From: UBA5287 sp041672395
Lineage (GTDB): Bacteria; Bacteroidota; Bacteroidia; Bacteroidales; Dysgonomonadaceae
Direction: 5' to 3'
Length of the DNA stretch: 11,816 nt
NCBI GenBank assembly: GCA_041672395.1
Contig: JBAYZS010000065.1
Coordinates: 1-11,816 of the forward strand
Under the pieces are notes generated by a model. That model was not told the origin of the DNA. It did not search any database and saw nothing but the letters and a program-made list of their open reading frames with translations. The first letter of the stretch is position 1; every line of letters starts with the position of its first letter. Below, in pieces: positions 1 to 7,286 of this stretch. A program made the translations under genes and the position numbers.

Positions 1-805
1 TTGCAACGGTAACTTTGCTACTATTATTTGTTTTTCGATAGCTGGAATTAGTTACAAGATATTCATCTTTGATGCATGTCTGATTTTTAAAATCTATTAT
101 GAAATTAGGATTAATTGGCTGACCTAAAAAGCGAGTCTCAAAATGAAGATGCGAACCTGTTGAGCGACCAGTATTTCCAGCAAGACCAATTGGTTGACCA
201 GAACGTACATTTTGATTTTCTCTTACTAAGAATTTAGATAAATGACCGTAAACTGTTTCCAAACCATTTATGTGGCGCATTACTAAATAATTTCCATATC
301 CTTTTCCTTCATAATCCTTAACTCTGATCTTTCCATCAAAAGCTGCATAAATGGTATCTCCAGTATACGCCTTGATATCAACACCATAATGATATCTACG
401 GCTACCTCTTCTTCCAAAATTTGATGTCATATGCCCAACTGATGGCATTGTAAAGTTAGTTAGATCAACAATAAAAGAATCTGGTGCATTCTTCAAATTA
501 CCATATGCATTAACTGAGTTGTTTGACCAAATTCCACCGTAAATATCTTCAGCCGGAATTTCATTAGGATCGATCTCTCTCATCGCTTCTGCTTTTTCTA
601 AAGCAGAGAGATCCATCTTTAGCTTGAAACCATCAGCTAATAAATTTGACGGCTCTTGTTCTGAACCATGTACTTGTTTATAAAATATCTCTGATCGTGA
701 AGCCGGTTTATCGACATTTGTTTGTGTAAATGCTGTTTGAGTGACAAACAGTAGTACTGATGATAAAAACCAACCAGTCTTTAGTAATGTAAATTTTCTA
801 TACAT
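1..805 (-). CDS. Secreted M23-family (LytM-type) peptidoglycan endopeptidase, C-terminus cut by window edge
   Basis: The frame is open from the ATG at 805-803 through 268 codons to the left edge with no stop, so the gene is partial at its 3' end. Residues 1-28 form an N-terminal signal peptide: basic start, hydrophobic core around VLLFV, then a TAFTQ cleavage region. The M23 domain begins near residue 125. Its zinc ligands are visible as H139-Y-G-V-D143 and the H219-L-H221 pair in the HLHFE motif; H188 in VYGH is the other conserved active-site histidine. M23 enzymes cut peptide cross-links in peptidoglycan, and the signal peptide places this one in the periplasm or at the cell envelope. After the domain the chain turns into an S/T/N/K-rich linker (about residues 248-268). 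In Bacteroidota relatives such a linker often leads to a LysM domain, but that part lies outside the window. The gene is 52 bp downstream of ndk on the same strand and may be co-transcribed with it. Confidence 0.9.
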   Translation of the reverse strand, partial: MYRKFTLLKTGWFLSSVLLFVTQTAFTQTNVDKPASRSEIFYKQVHGSEQEPSNLLADGFKLKMDLSALEKAEAMREIDPNEIPAEDIYGGIWSNNSVNAYGNLKNAPDSFIVDLTNFTMPSVGHMTSNFGRRGSRRYHYGVDIKAYTGDTIYAAFDGKIRVKDYEGKGYGNYLVMRHINGLETVYGHLSKFLVRENQNVRSGQPIGLAGNTGRSTGSHLHFETRFLGQPINPNFIIDFKNQTCIKDEYLVTNSSYRKTNNSSKVTVA

Positions 806-857
806 AATATAATATCTTACAAATCAAACATTATTAATTAGTTTAATTCTATATAAC

Positions 858-1319
858 TCAATACTCATCATTAGCATACAAACTTCCGAGAGTAATTGGA
901 GAGTATTCAAATAATTCTTCGTCTTTAAAAAAACGCTTTAATTCAACTTTCGCGTTTTCTGGAGTATCTGAAGCATGAATGATATTTTCCTGAACACTCA
1001 TACTATAATCACCCCTTATTGTACCGGCAACAGATGTTCTTCCGTTTGTTGAACCGGTCATTTCTCTTACTACTTTTGTTGCATCAACCCCTTTAAGAGC
1101 CATTACAATCACAGGACATGCCTGCATTGATTTCTTTATTCTTTCGAAAAAAGGTTTTTCTAATAAATGAGCATAATGCTCTTTTAAAATATCATCAGAC
1201 AAAACCATCATTTTAAATCCTATGATTTGGAGACCTTTCTTTTCAAATCTAGATACCACTTCACCAACCAAACTCCTTTGGATTGCCGATGGCTTTAAAA
1301 TGATTAACGTTTCTTCCAT
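858..1319 (-). CDS. ndk: Nucleoside diphosphate kinase
   Basis: This cytoplasmic enzyme transfers the gamma-phosphate of ATP to nucleoside diphosphates through a phosphohistidine and so balances NTP and dNTP pools. The 153-residue length is normal for the family. The active-site histidine is H115 in ENIIHASD, matching the family pattern N-x-x-H-[GA]-S-D. K9 in ILKP and the preceding GTIRGDYS segment, both part of the nucleotide site, are present. The C-terminal LYANDEY ending is typical of Bacteroidota Ndk proteins as I know them. The ATG at 1319-1317 gives the expected MEETLIILKP start. The gene is divergent from the GT117 gene across a 495-bp AT-rich gap, with the M23 peptidase 52 bp downstream. 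No perfect TAnnTTTG element stands upstream. The nearest is TCGATTTG (one mismatch) at 1327-1334, almost touching the start codon, so I do not assign the ndk promoter. Confidence 0.97.
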   Translation of the reverse strand: MEETLIILKPSAIQRSLVGEVVSRFEKKGLQIIGFKMMVLSDDILKEHYAHLLEKPFFERIKKSMQACPVIVMALKGVDATKVVREMTGSTNGRTSVAGTIRGDYSMSVQENIIHASDTPENAKVELKRFFKDEELFEYSPITLGSLYANDEY

Positions 1320-1680
1320 TGATCAACAAATCGAATAAAAGGTTTAAATGAGAACTTGATCACAACTTTTTTTCTATAATCGTTTCGAAATTAAGCTATT
1401 TTTTTTTAACTGGCAAAAATTATTAAAACTATTTTTCTTTAAAGAGAATGGATAAATTCAATTTTTCGCTATTTAAAATCAATATACTATTCTGATATCC
1501 AATATTTTAAATAAACAATATTGATTTGGTATGACTTTTAATATTTTAACATCATTCCACAATTATTAGAAGAATAAGTTGACAAGATAATAGCTAATTA
1601 AACAAGAATATGTACTCCCCTATCTTAAAATAAGATTATTCATTTCAAAATAATTACAAATGATAGGCAAATCATCATAA

Positions 1681-1688
1681 TATGTTTG
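1681..1688 (+). promoter_or_regulatory. Candidate upstream -7 promoter element (TATGTTTG)
   Basis: TATGTTTG is a perfect match to the Bacteroidota -7 consensus TAnnTTTG. It lies 127 bp upstream of the likely GT117 start codon. No clear TTG/TTTG -33 box is found at the usual spacing upstream, and such an 8-mer can occur by chance in AT-rich DNA, so this is only a possible second, distal promoter. Confidence 0.3.
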
Positions 1689-1761
1689 TATTAGTTACCG
1701 AAAAGCAATGCTTCAATAGTTTTAAAATACCTAAAACAACAGATAAATGATAGTTTTATCT

Positions 1762-1769
1762 TATCTTTG
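1762..1769 (+). promoter_or_regulatory. Probable -7 promoter element of the GT117 gene (TATCTTTG)
   Basis: TATCTTTG followed by TTCC is a perfect TAnnTTTG -7 element, 46 bp upstream of the ATG at 1815. It overlaps a TTG at 1767 that would otherwise extend the GT117 reading frame by 16 codons. A codon inside the -7 element would lie upstream of the transcription start (expected around 1775), so the element argues for the ATG at 1815. The -33 box is not clear. Confidence 0.65.
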
Positions 1770-1814
1770 TTCCTTAAACAAAAATTTAAGTCGTATCAAA
1801 AATCGTTTATCAGA

Positions 1815-4800
1815 ATGACTAATTATAAACAAATCAACCGAATCACAGGATTGGTGGTTTTTGCAATAGCCACAATAGTTTATTTACTTACAATTGAACC
1901 CACCGCTAGTTTTTGGGATTGTGGAGAATTTATAACATCTGCTTACAAATTAGAAGTTGGACATCCTCCAGGAGCTCCTTTATTCATGCTAGTTGGGAAT
2001 CTCTTCACACAATTTTCATCCGGTCCATCACAAGTAGCAAAAATGGTGAATATTATGTCTGCATTACTTAGTGCATTCACTATTTTATTTTTATTTTGGA
2101 CCATCACACACTTGACTAAAAAACTTGTTTTAAAAAATAATGAACAGACAATTTCTTTTGCACAAACACTCATAGTAATTGGCAGTGGACTAGTAGGTGC
2201 TTTAGCTTATACATTTTCAGACACATTCTGGTTTTCAGCAGTGGAAGGCGAAGTTTATGCTTTTTCATCAATGTTAACAGCACTAGTTTTTTGGCTTATT
2301 CTTAAATGGGAAGAAAATGCAGACAAACCACACTCAGAAAAATGGCTAGTCCTTATTGCATATATAATGGGACTATCAATAGGAGTACACCTATTAAACT
2401 TGTTGTGCATACCTGCTATTGCATTAGTATACTATTTTAGAAAATCTGAAAAGTCAACATGGAAAGGTGTTTTAAAAGCAATTCTTATTTCATTTGGACT
2501 CATCTTGATTTTGATGTACGGTATTATTCCGGGATTCACTAAAGTTGGAGGTTGGTTTGAATTATTCTTTGTGAACACACTTGGATTAACATACAACAGC
2601 GGCGTTTTAGTCTATTTTATTTTATTAATCACAAGTATAGTTTGGACTCTTTACGAAACCATTAAAGAAAAGTCAAACACTAAGCGTGCTAAAATTGCGT
2701 TCATGACAAGTCTGGCACTCTCAGGAATTATATTTATTGGAAGTTCAATATGGTTATGGATATTACTTATTGTAGCAACAGCATTTTTTGTGTTCAGAAA
2801 AGAGAATTCAAATATTAAACTAATCAATTTGGCATCATCATGTCTATTGGTAATATTGATTGGTTTCTCAGCATATTTATTAATTCCAATTCGTTCATCG
2901 GCTAATTCACCACTCGATTTAAACTCACCTGAAGATGTTTTTTCTTTGGGAAGTTACTTAAACCGAGAACAATACGGTGACACCCCACTTATTTTTGGAC
3001 AAACTTATGCATCTCAAATAGAACGTGACGGCAACGGAACTGCTATTTATAAAACTAAAAAACAATATGAGCGGGCTGTAAAAACTTCAGCTGATCAAAA
3101 AGACGAATATATTGTAAAAGATGCTGTTGACTCGTATAAATTTAACAATTCTATGTTGTTCCCCAGAATGCACTCTGGTGAAGACATTCATTTCAGAGGA
3201 TATAGAGACTGGGCGGGAGTAACAGATAAAAGCAAACAACCCACTCTTGTTCAAAATATCAAATACCTCATTAATTACCAGCTTAATTATATGTATTGGC
3301 GGTACTTTTTCTGGAATTTCTCAGGCAGACAAAACGACATTCAGGGAGATGGAGGTATGACCAAAGGAAACTGGATTACCGGAATACCTTTCATTGACAA
3401 TAAAGTATTAGGACTTGGACCTCAAGATGAATTAGCTCCCGATGTATCTGATAATAAGGGGAGAAACGTTTATTTCATGCTACCTTTCATTTTGGGAATT
3501 ATTGGCCTGATTTACCAGTTAAAATTAAAAACAAAAGGTAAAAGAAGTTTTTTAATAGTGTTCACATTATTCTTTATGACAGGTATAGCGATAGTTTTGT
3601 ACCTGAACCAAAAACCGTTTGAACCACGTGAACGCGACTATGCTTATGCCGGATCGTTTTATGCTTTTGCAATATGGATTGGTATTGGGGTTGCCGGGGT
3701 AGGTAAATTCCTAAGAAAATATATTAAGAACACCAAGATTTCTGCTATTGCAGCTACACTGCTTTGCATGGTTGTTCCAGTACTAATGGGAGTACAAAAC
3801 TGGGACGACCACAATCGATCCAACCGTACTTTAGCAAGGGATATGGGAATGAACTACCTCACTTGTGTAGAACCAAATGGCATAATTTTCACAAATGGAG
3901 ATAACGACACGTATCCTTTATGGTATGCTCAGGAAGTAGAGGGATATCGAACCGATGTGCGCGTATCCAATCTGCAGTTCCTTAATACTCAGTGGTATAT
4001 CGATCAAATGAAACGCTCAGCATACGAATCAGCACCACTTCCAATAACATGGTCGAGGGAACAATATTGGGCTGAATCTGCGGCACCGGCATATATAATC
4101 ACAAAACAGCAAATTGAATCCGCACTTAAACAAAGCAACATTCCATCAATTTCTTATGGTCAATATTACGATGCTGCAAGTTTCAAGGATACAATTTCAC
4201 TCAACGAAACCCTTGAAAAATTAAAGACCAACACTTCTTATGCGGCAAATCCATTTATTGAGAATGTGGCAATTATTCCCGGAAGCACGCTTGTAGCACC
4301 AATTGACACTACAAAAGTCGACTGGAAAGCGCTGAATTCTAAACCTTCAAATAAGTTCATCTACAATTTAAGCAATAAACAAGCAATCTTCCTACAGGAA
4401 CTTATGTTGTTAGAAATGCTCAATACAGTTAATAATGAAAATTGGGAAAGACCCATTTATTTTGCAACTACAGTAGATAGAGGTCTTTATGTAAATTTAA
4501 TGGATCAGCTTTCACTGGAAGGACTCACATATCGAGTTGTTCCCGGTCAACCATTAGAAGAAGGCATAAACACAGAAGTCGCTTTTGACAACATGGTGAA
4601 TAAATTCAAATGGGGCGGACTCGATACAAATCCTGACATTTATGTTGACGAAACCGGTAGAAGAATGGTTTCTACAGTCAGATTATTCTTCACACAATTA
4701 ATTGACAAATTAGTTGAGGAAGGAAAATATGACAAAGCACTTATTGCGTTAGATAAATGCACATCATCTTTACCCGGAAGTATTGTTCCATATTCAACTG

Positions 4801-5285
4801 ATGGTGTTATTTTAGCCAGAGATTATTTTAAGATTGGCGAAAATGAAAAAGGCAAAGCCCTTATTGAATCAATTGAAGATAGAATTCTGAAGAACCTCAA
4901 ATGGTACGACAGACTGAAACCTCAACAAATGGCAAATACATCGAGCGATATTGTTTATGACAATCTCAATCCATTATTAATGATCAATTCAGTTTATCAA
5001 CGATACGACAAAGAGAAATATAATATCAGTTCACAAGAGTTATTACAACGTGCTCAAACATATTATATGCAAGGTCTTCCACATATTGGAGATGTAATTC
5101 TTAAAGACTTGACCAACAGCGCCATAACGGGTTATCAATCCGTCACAGCTACTACTCCTGCTCCCAGTGCAGATGACACAACCAATATCACATTAGAAGC
5201 AGAAATTATGGGATCAGCATTGAAGATGATGCAGCAATTTAGTCCCGAATTATTTAAACAATATAGTCAAGCAGCAAACAAATAA
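1815..5285 (+). CDS. DUF2723 / GT117 family polytopic membrane glycosyltransferase
   Basis: The protein has 1156 residues from the ATG at 1815 (MTNYKQINRI). I prefer this start over the in-frame TTG at 1767 because that codon sits inside a -7 promoter element. The DUF2723 hallmark is at the N-terminus: helix 1 (about 11-27), then W34-D35-C36-G37-E38-F39 and a GHPPGAP loop (49-55). These acidic loop residues resemble the catalytic loop of GT-C fold enzymes that use lipid-linked sugars. About ten or more hydrophobic helices follow up to roughly residue 665. E603-P-R-E-R-D-Y lies in a loop, and D696-N-D-T-Y opens the large C-terminal non-membrane part (about 665-1156). The family includes human TMEM260, a protein O-mannosyltransferase (CAZy GT117); in Bacteroidota its members are candidates for envelope protein O-glycosylation. 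The donor, acceptor and exact reaction cannot be read from the sequence. A strong terminator follows the stop codon. Confidence 0.88.
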   Translation: MTNYKQINRITGLVVFAIATIVYLLTIEPTASFWDCGEFITSAYKLEVGHPPGAPLFMLVGNLFTQFSSGPSQVAKMVNIMSALLSAFTILFLFWTITHLTKKLVLKNNEQTISFAQTLIVIGSGLVGALAYTFSDTFWFSAVEGEVYAFSSMLTALVFWLILKWEENADKPHSEKWLVLIAYIMGLSIGVHLLNLLCIPAIALVYYFRKSEKSTWKGVLKAILISFGLILILMYGIIPGFTKVGGWFELFFVNTLGLTYNSGVLVYFILLITSIVWTLYETIKEKSNTKRAKIAFMTSLALSGIIFIGSSIWLWILLIVATAFFVFRKENSNIKLINLASSCLLVILIGFSAYLLIPIRSSANSPLDLNSPEDVFSLGSYLNREQYGDTPLIFGQTYASQIERDGNGTAIYKTKKQYERAVKTSADQKDEYIVKDAVDSYKFNNSMLFPRMHSGEDIHFRGYRDWAGVTDKSKQPTLVQNIKYLINYQLNYMYWRYFFWNFSGRQNDIQGDGGMTKGNWITGIPFIDNKVLGLGPQDELAPDVSDNKGRNVYFMLPFILGIIGLIYQLKLKTKGKRSFLIVFTLFFMTGIAIVLYLNQKPFEPRERDYAYAGSFYAFAIWIGIGVAGVGKFLRKYIKNTKISAIAATLLCMVVPVLMGVQNWDDHNRSNRTLARDMGMNYLTCVEPNGIIFTNGDNDTYPLWYAQEVEGYRTDVRVSNLQFLNTQWYIDQMKRSAYESAPLPITWSREQYWAESAAPAYIITKQQIESALKQSNIPSISYGQYYDAASFKDTISLNETLEKLKTNTSYAANPFIENVAIIPGSTLVAPIDTTKVDWKALNSKPSNKFIYNLSNKQAIFLQELMLLEMLNTVNNENWERPIYFATTVDRGLYVNLMDQLSLEGLTYRVVPGQPLEEGINTEVAFDNMVNKFKWGGLDTNPDIYVDETGRRMVSTVRLFFTQLIDKLVEEGKYDKALIALDKCTSSLPGSIVPYSTDGVILARDYFKIGENEKGKALIESIEDRILKNLKWYDRLKPQQMANTSSDIVYDNLNPLLMINSVYQRYDKEKYNISSQELLQRAQTYYMQGLPHIGDVILKDLTNSAITGYQSVTATTPAPSADDTTNITLEAEIMGSALKMMQQFSPELFKQYSQAANK

Positions 5286-5298
5286 CTTTTAAAATTGT

Positions 5299-5338
5299 AA
5301 AACCATTGGCGGGAAAAATACCCGCCAATGGTTTTTTA
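5299..5338 (+). terminator. Strong intrinsic terminator after the GT117 gene
   Basis: A perfect 15-bp inverted repeat (arms 5299-5313 and 5321-5335) has a GGCGGG/CCCGCC core, a 7-nt AAAAATA loop and a T-run reaching 5338. It begins 14 bp after the GT117 stop codon and ends only 14 bp before the deacetylase start, which leaves almost no room for a separate deacetylase promoter. Confidence 0.93.
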
Positions 5339-5352
5339 ATATAATATAAGGC

Positions 5353-5967
5353 ATGTTGATAGAGCAACCCCCTAAATTATATCGCTTATTATTCCCAAAT
5401 ACAGAATGGCTCATACCAGTTGATGGTAAGAAAGTTGTCTATCTCACTTTCGACGATGGACCAATCCCGGAAGTAACCCCATGGGTACTTGAAGTTCTGG
5501 CCAAATACAATATAAAAGCCACATTCTTTTGCGTTGGCGATAATATTCGCAAGCACCCCGAAATCTACCAAATGTTGCTTCAACAAGGTCATAAAACGGG
5601 TAATCATACTTTCAATCACATTCAGGGAATAAAAACCAGGACAGCTGAATTTGTTTCCAATACACAAAAACAGCAATTGCTGATGAAGACCAATCTTTTC
5701 CGTCCACCGCACGGTCACATGCGATTTCATCAATTAAAAGAATTACAAAGATTAGGCTTCAGAATAATCATGTGGGATGTTGTAACGCGCGATTACAATT
5801 TTAAAAAATCCTCTGAGGAAATTTTTAATAATGTAAAACGATACACCCGTAATGGCTCAATCATTGTATTTCACGATTCACTCAAATCAGAGAAGAATTT
5901 GCGCTATGCCCTTCCCAAATCAATAGAATGGCTGATAAAAGAAGGATATACCTTCTGCTTGTTTTAA
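5353..5967 (+). CDS. NodB-homology polysaccharide deacetylase (CE4 type)
   Basis: This 204-residue single-domain protein carries all the CE4/NodB motifs. Motif 1 is T32-F-D-D-G-P37 with catalytic base D34 and metal ligand D35. Motif 2 is N84-H-T-F-N-H89 with metal ligands H85 and H89. Motif 3 is R117-P-P-H-G121, motif 4 is W141-D142, and motif 5 is I171-V-F-H-D175 with catalytic H174. Such enzymes remove N- or O-acetyl groups from chitin-like oligosaccharides, peptidoglycan or exopolysaccharide; the substrate here is unknown. No signal peptide or membrane segment is visible, so it is either cytoplasmic or exported in some other way. The MLIEQPPKLYRLLFP leader before the domain resembles that of Bacteroidota homologues, which supports the ATG at 5353; AAGG lies just upstream of the codon. 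The gene sits immediately after a strong terminator, so readthrough or a promoter embedded in the terminator region is needed. Confidence 0.93.
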   Translation: MLIEQPPKLYRLLFPNTEWLIPVDGKKVVYLTFDDGPIPEVTPWVLEVLAKYNIKATFFCVGDNIRKHPEIYQMLLQQGHKTGNHTFNHIQGIKTRTAEFVSNTQKQQLLMKTNLFRPPHGHMRFHQLKELQRLGFRIIMWDVVTRDYNFKKSSEEIFNNVKRYTRNGSIIVFHDSLKSEKNLRYALPKSIEWLIKEGYTFCLF

Positions 5968-6452
5968 AACAAATAATTATAGCTGTAAGTTAGAACTATT
6001 CATTATTAGGACTGTTAATACAATAATAAACAAGCTGAAAATCATAAGAAATCGATCACAGTCGCAGGTGAACGAGGAGCTGCCGATGCCGAAAGAGATA
6101 TCCGTGGTTTCGCTGCGCCACATTACACTATGAACCAAACAGTTATGGAGTATGGAATGAGAAATCGGAATTTAATGAAATAGAAGAAAAGGTAAACGGT
6201 AATATCAAACGATGGAGTTTCCGTGAAGACGACAATGATTACTATACACAACCGGGCAAGTTGTTCCGTTTGATGAAAGCCGACCAACAACAACGCTTGT
6301 TTGCCAATACAGCAAGAAACATGAACAGTGTGGAAGAGTTTATTAAGATCCGCCATATTCAAAACTGTTACAAAGCAGATCTGACCTATGTAACCAGATA
6401 ACACATTCATTTGTCTTATTTGTAGATATTTTAAACTAACAATTAAAAAGAA
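5968..6452. other. 485-bp interval without an intact gene
   Basis: Between the deacetylase and the DUF2807 gene, 5968-6057 is AT-rich with nothing recognisable, 6058-6401 is a catalase gene remnant listed separately, and 6402-6452 is the short leader of the DUF2807 gene. That leader contains two imperfect -7-like elements (TTCATTTG at 6406 and CTTATTTG at 6415), neither convincing. No RNA gene or mobile-element end is seen. Confidence 0.75.
6058..6401 (+). pseudogene. Catalase gene remnant (clade-3 monofunctional heme catalase), large internal deletion
   Basis: Two catalase fragments in different frames are joined. Frame 1 at 6058-6114 reads TVAGERGAADAERDIRGFA, the conserved N-terminal strand of clade-3 catalases. 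Just after it, in the frame shifted by one base, 6120-6398 reads ATLHYEPNSYGVWNEKSEF and continues through REDDNDYYTQPGKLFRLM, QQQRLFANTARNMN and IKIRHIQNCYKAD, the catalase C-terminal tail, to TAA at 6399-6401. About 110 codons remain of a family length near 480-500. The distal active-site histidine and asparagine and the proximal heme-ligand tyrosine are all missing, so no peroxide-degrading enzyme can be made. Reading on in frame 1 from the first fragment stops at a TAG near 6181. The tail also ends early with TYVTR where relatives continue as YGEGVAKA. Similarity begins abruptly at 6058. The high conservation of both pieces suggests that the deletion is fairly recent. Confidence 0.9.
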
Positions 6453-7178
6453 ATGAACCCAAAAAAATTAATCCTACTATCGACGCTAATAATTTCAACA
6501 ATTATGATTAGTCAGACCGCATGTGGTCAACAGCGCATAACTACCAAGAATTTTCAGGTTCGGGAATTCAATTCCATAAAATCTGATATGATAGGGAATA
6601 TAATCATTACACAGTCCAACAGCAGCTCTGTAAGAGCAGAAGGCAGCGAAGATCTTATTAATGCGCTGACTATTGAAGTCAGTAACGGTGAACTTAAATT
6701 AAGTATGAAGTCTTCGATTAGAAAAAGATTTAAAAACACCAATTCCAAACTCACAGTATGGGTAAATTCACCTCAAATAAATCGTGTTAAAAATGAAGGT
6801 GTGGGAAATATCACTCTTAAAGGAAAAATTGATTCTGATGAACTGATAATAGAATCCAATGGAGTTGGAAATTTCAAAGCCGAAGATCTTAATGTAGGTA
6901 ATGCCAGAGTTAATTCCGAAGGTGTAGGAAATGTTATGCTATCAGGCAGTGCTGTATTTTTGGAATTAAATAGTGATGGCGTTGGAAACGTTGATACAAA
7001 AAACTTGAAAGCTAAAGATGTTATTGTTCATTCTGATGGCGTTGGCAGCGTAAAATGCTATGCTTCAAGAGATATAGAATTATATGCAAGCGGTATTGGC
7101 AGTGTTATTTATTATGGTAATCCCAACATTAAAGCTTTACACAAAGATGGCATTGGCTCACTAAAATCAGGAGATTAA
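6453..7178 (+). CDS. Exported DUF2807 (putative auto-transporter adhesin head GIN) beta-repeat protein
   Basis: The 241-residue protein has an N-terminal export signal (MNPKKLILLS plus a hydrophobic stretch to about residue 20). It is followed by T22-A-C24-G, a poor lipobox that leaves lipoprotein versus ordinary cleavage open. The body shows a regular repeat of G-[VI]-G-[NS]-hydrophobic, with the first glycine near residues 116, 137, 157, 176, 196, 214 and 233, a period of 18-21 residues. A looser copy, M46-I-G-N-I, lies near the start. This pattern matches the DUF2807 domain, which folds as stacked beta rungs and is widespread in Bacteroidota envelopes; its function is not established. The ATG at 6453 follows an A-rich leader. 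The gene begins 51 bp after the catalase remnant and ends at a terminator. Confidence 0.87.
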   Translation: MNPKKLILLSTLIISTIMISQTACGQQRITTKNFQVREFNSIKSDMIGNIIITQSNSSSVRAEGSEDLINALTIEVSNGELKLSMKSSIRKRFKNTNSKLTVWVNSPQINRVKNEGVGNITLKGKIDSDELIIESNGVGNFKAEDLNVGNARVNSEGVGNVMLSGSAVFLELNSDGVGNVDTKNLKAKDVIVHSDGVGSVKCYASRDIELYASGIGSVIYYGNPNIKALHKDGIGSLKSGD

Positions 7179-7216
7179 CTTACTCTTCATAACTACTTTT
7201 TAAAGTAGACACTTCA

Positions 7217-7254
7217 TAAACGGATGCTTGATAGAAAGTATCCGTTTATTTTAT
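7217..7254 (+). terminator. Intrinsic terminator after the DUF2807 gene
   Basis: A 13-bp stem (TAAACGGATGCTT, 7217-7229, against 7236-7248, with one G-T wobble) closes a 6-nt GATAGA loop and is followed by TTTTAT. It lies 38 bp after the DUF2807 stop codon. An ATG at 7224 in frame with the next gene falls inside the 5' arm, which argues against that codon as a start. Confidence 0.8.
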
Positions 7255-7262
7255 TACATTTA
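7255..7262 (+). promoter_or_regulatory. Possible -7 element for the YcxB-like gene (TACATTTA)
   Basis: TACATTTA differs from TAnnTTTG only in the last base. It lies just after the terminator and 24 bp before the ATG at 7287, the right place for a promoter of the YcxB-like gene. There is no clear -33 box. Confidence 0.3.
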
Positions 7263-7286
7263 CATCAAAAAGAAAAAACAGTAAAA

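Larger units (their letters stand above)
1320..1814. other. AT-rich divergent intergenic region between ndk and the GT117 gene
   Basis: This 495-bp stretch holds no coding sequence that I can support. It is very AT-rich, with T-runs at about 1367-1373 and 1398-1407. The right part carries two perfect matches to the Bacteroidota -7 element, at 1681-1688 and 1762-1769, both on the plus strand. TTGATCA occurs twice near ndk, at 1319-1325 and 1356-1362. This could be a paired operator or chance. I see no tRNA, no long hairpin and no convincing small open frame. Confidence 0.6.

Noticed and set aside
1361..1412. T-runs upstream of ndk as terminators
   Set aside because: No GC-rich stem precedes the T-runs on either strand.
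5389..5733. 114-residue open frame on the minus strand inside the deacetylase gene
   Set aside because: It is antisense to all the CE4 motifs, with no promoter or family signal.
5941..5972. Small inverted repeats at the end of the deacetylase gene (GAAGG/CCTTC, and the palindrome TTGTTTTAAAACAA) as a terminator
   Set aside because: The stems are short or AT-only without a proper loop and T-run, so they are not convincing.
6120..6401. The catalase C-terminal frame as a functional small protein
   Set aside because: There is no plausible start codon or promoter at the head of the frame, and the tail alone carries no heme or active-site residues.
6123..6410. 95-residue open frame on the minus strand opposite the catalase remnant
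   Set aside because: It mirrors the conserved catalase C-terminal codons on the other strand and shows no family features; it is a shadow.
7192..7207. Short palindrome CTACTTTTTAAAGTAG after the DUF2807 gene
   Set aside because: Only about seven AT-rich pairs form, with almost no loop; the stronger hairpin at 7217-7248 explains termination.
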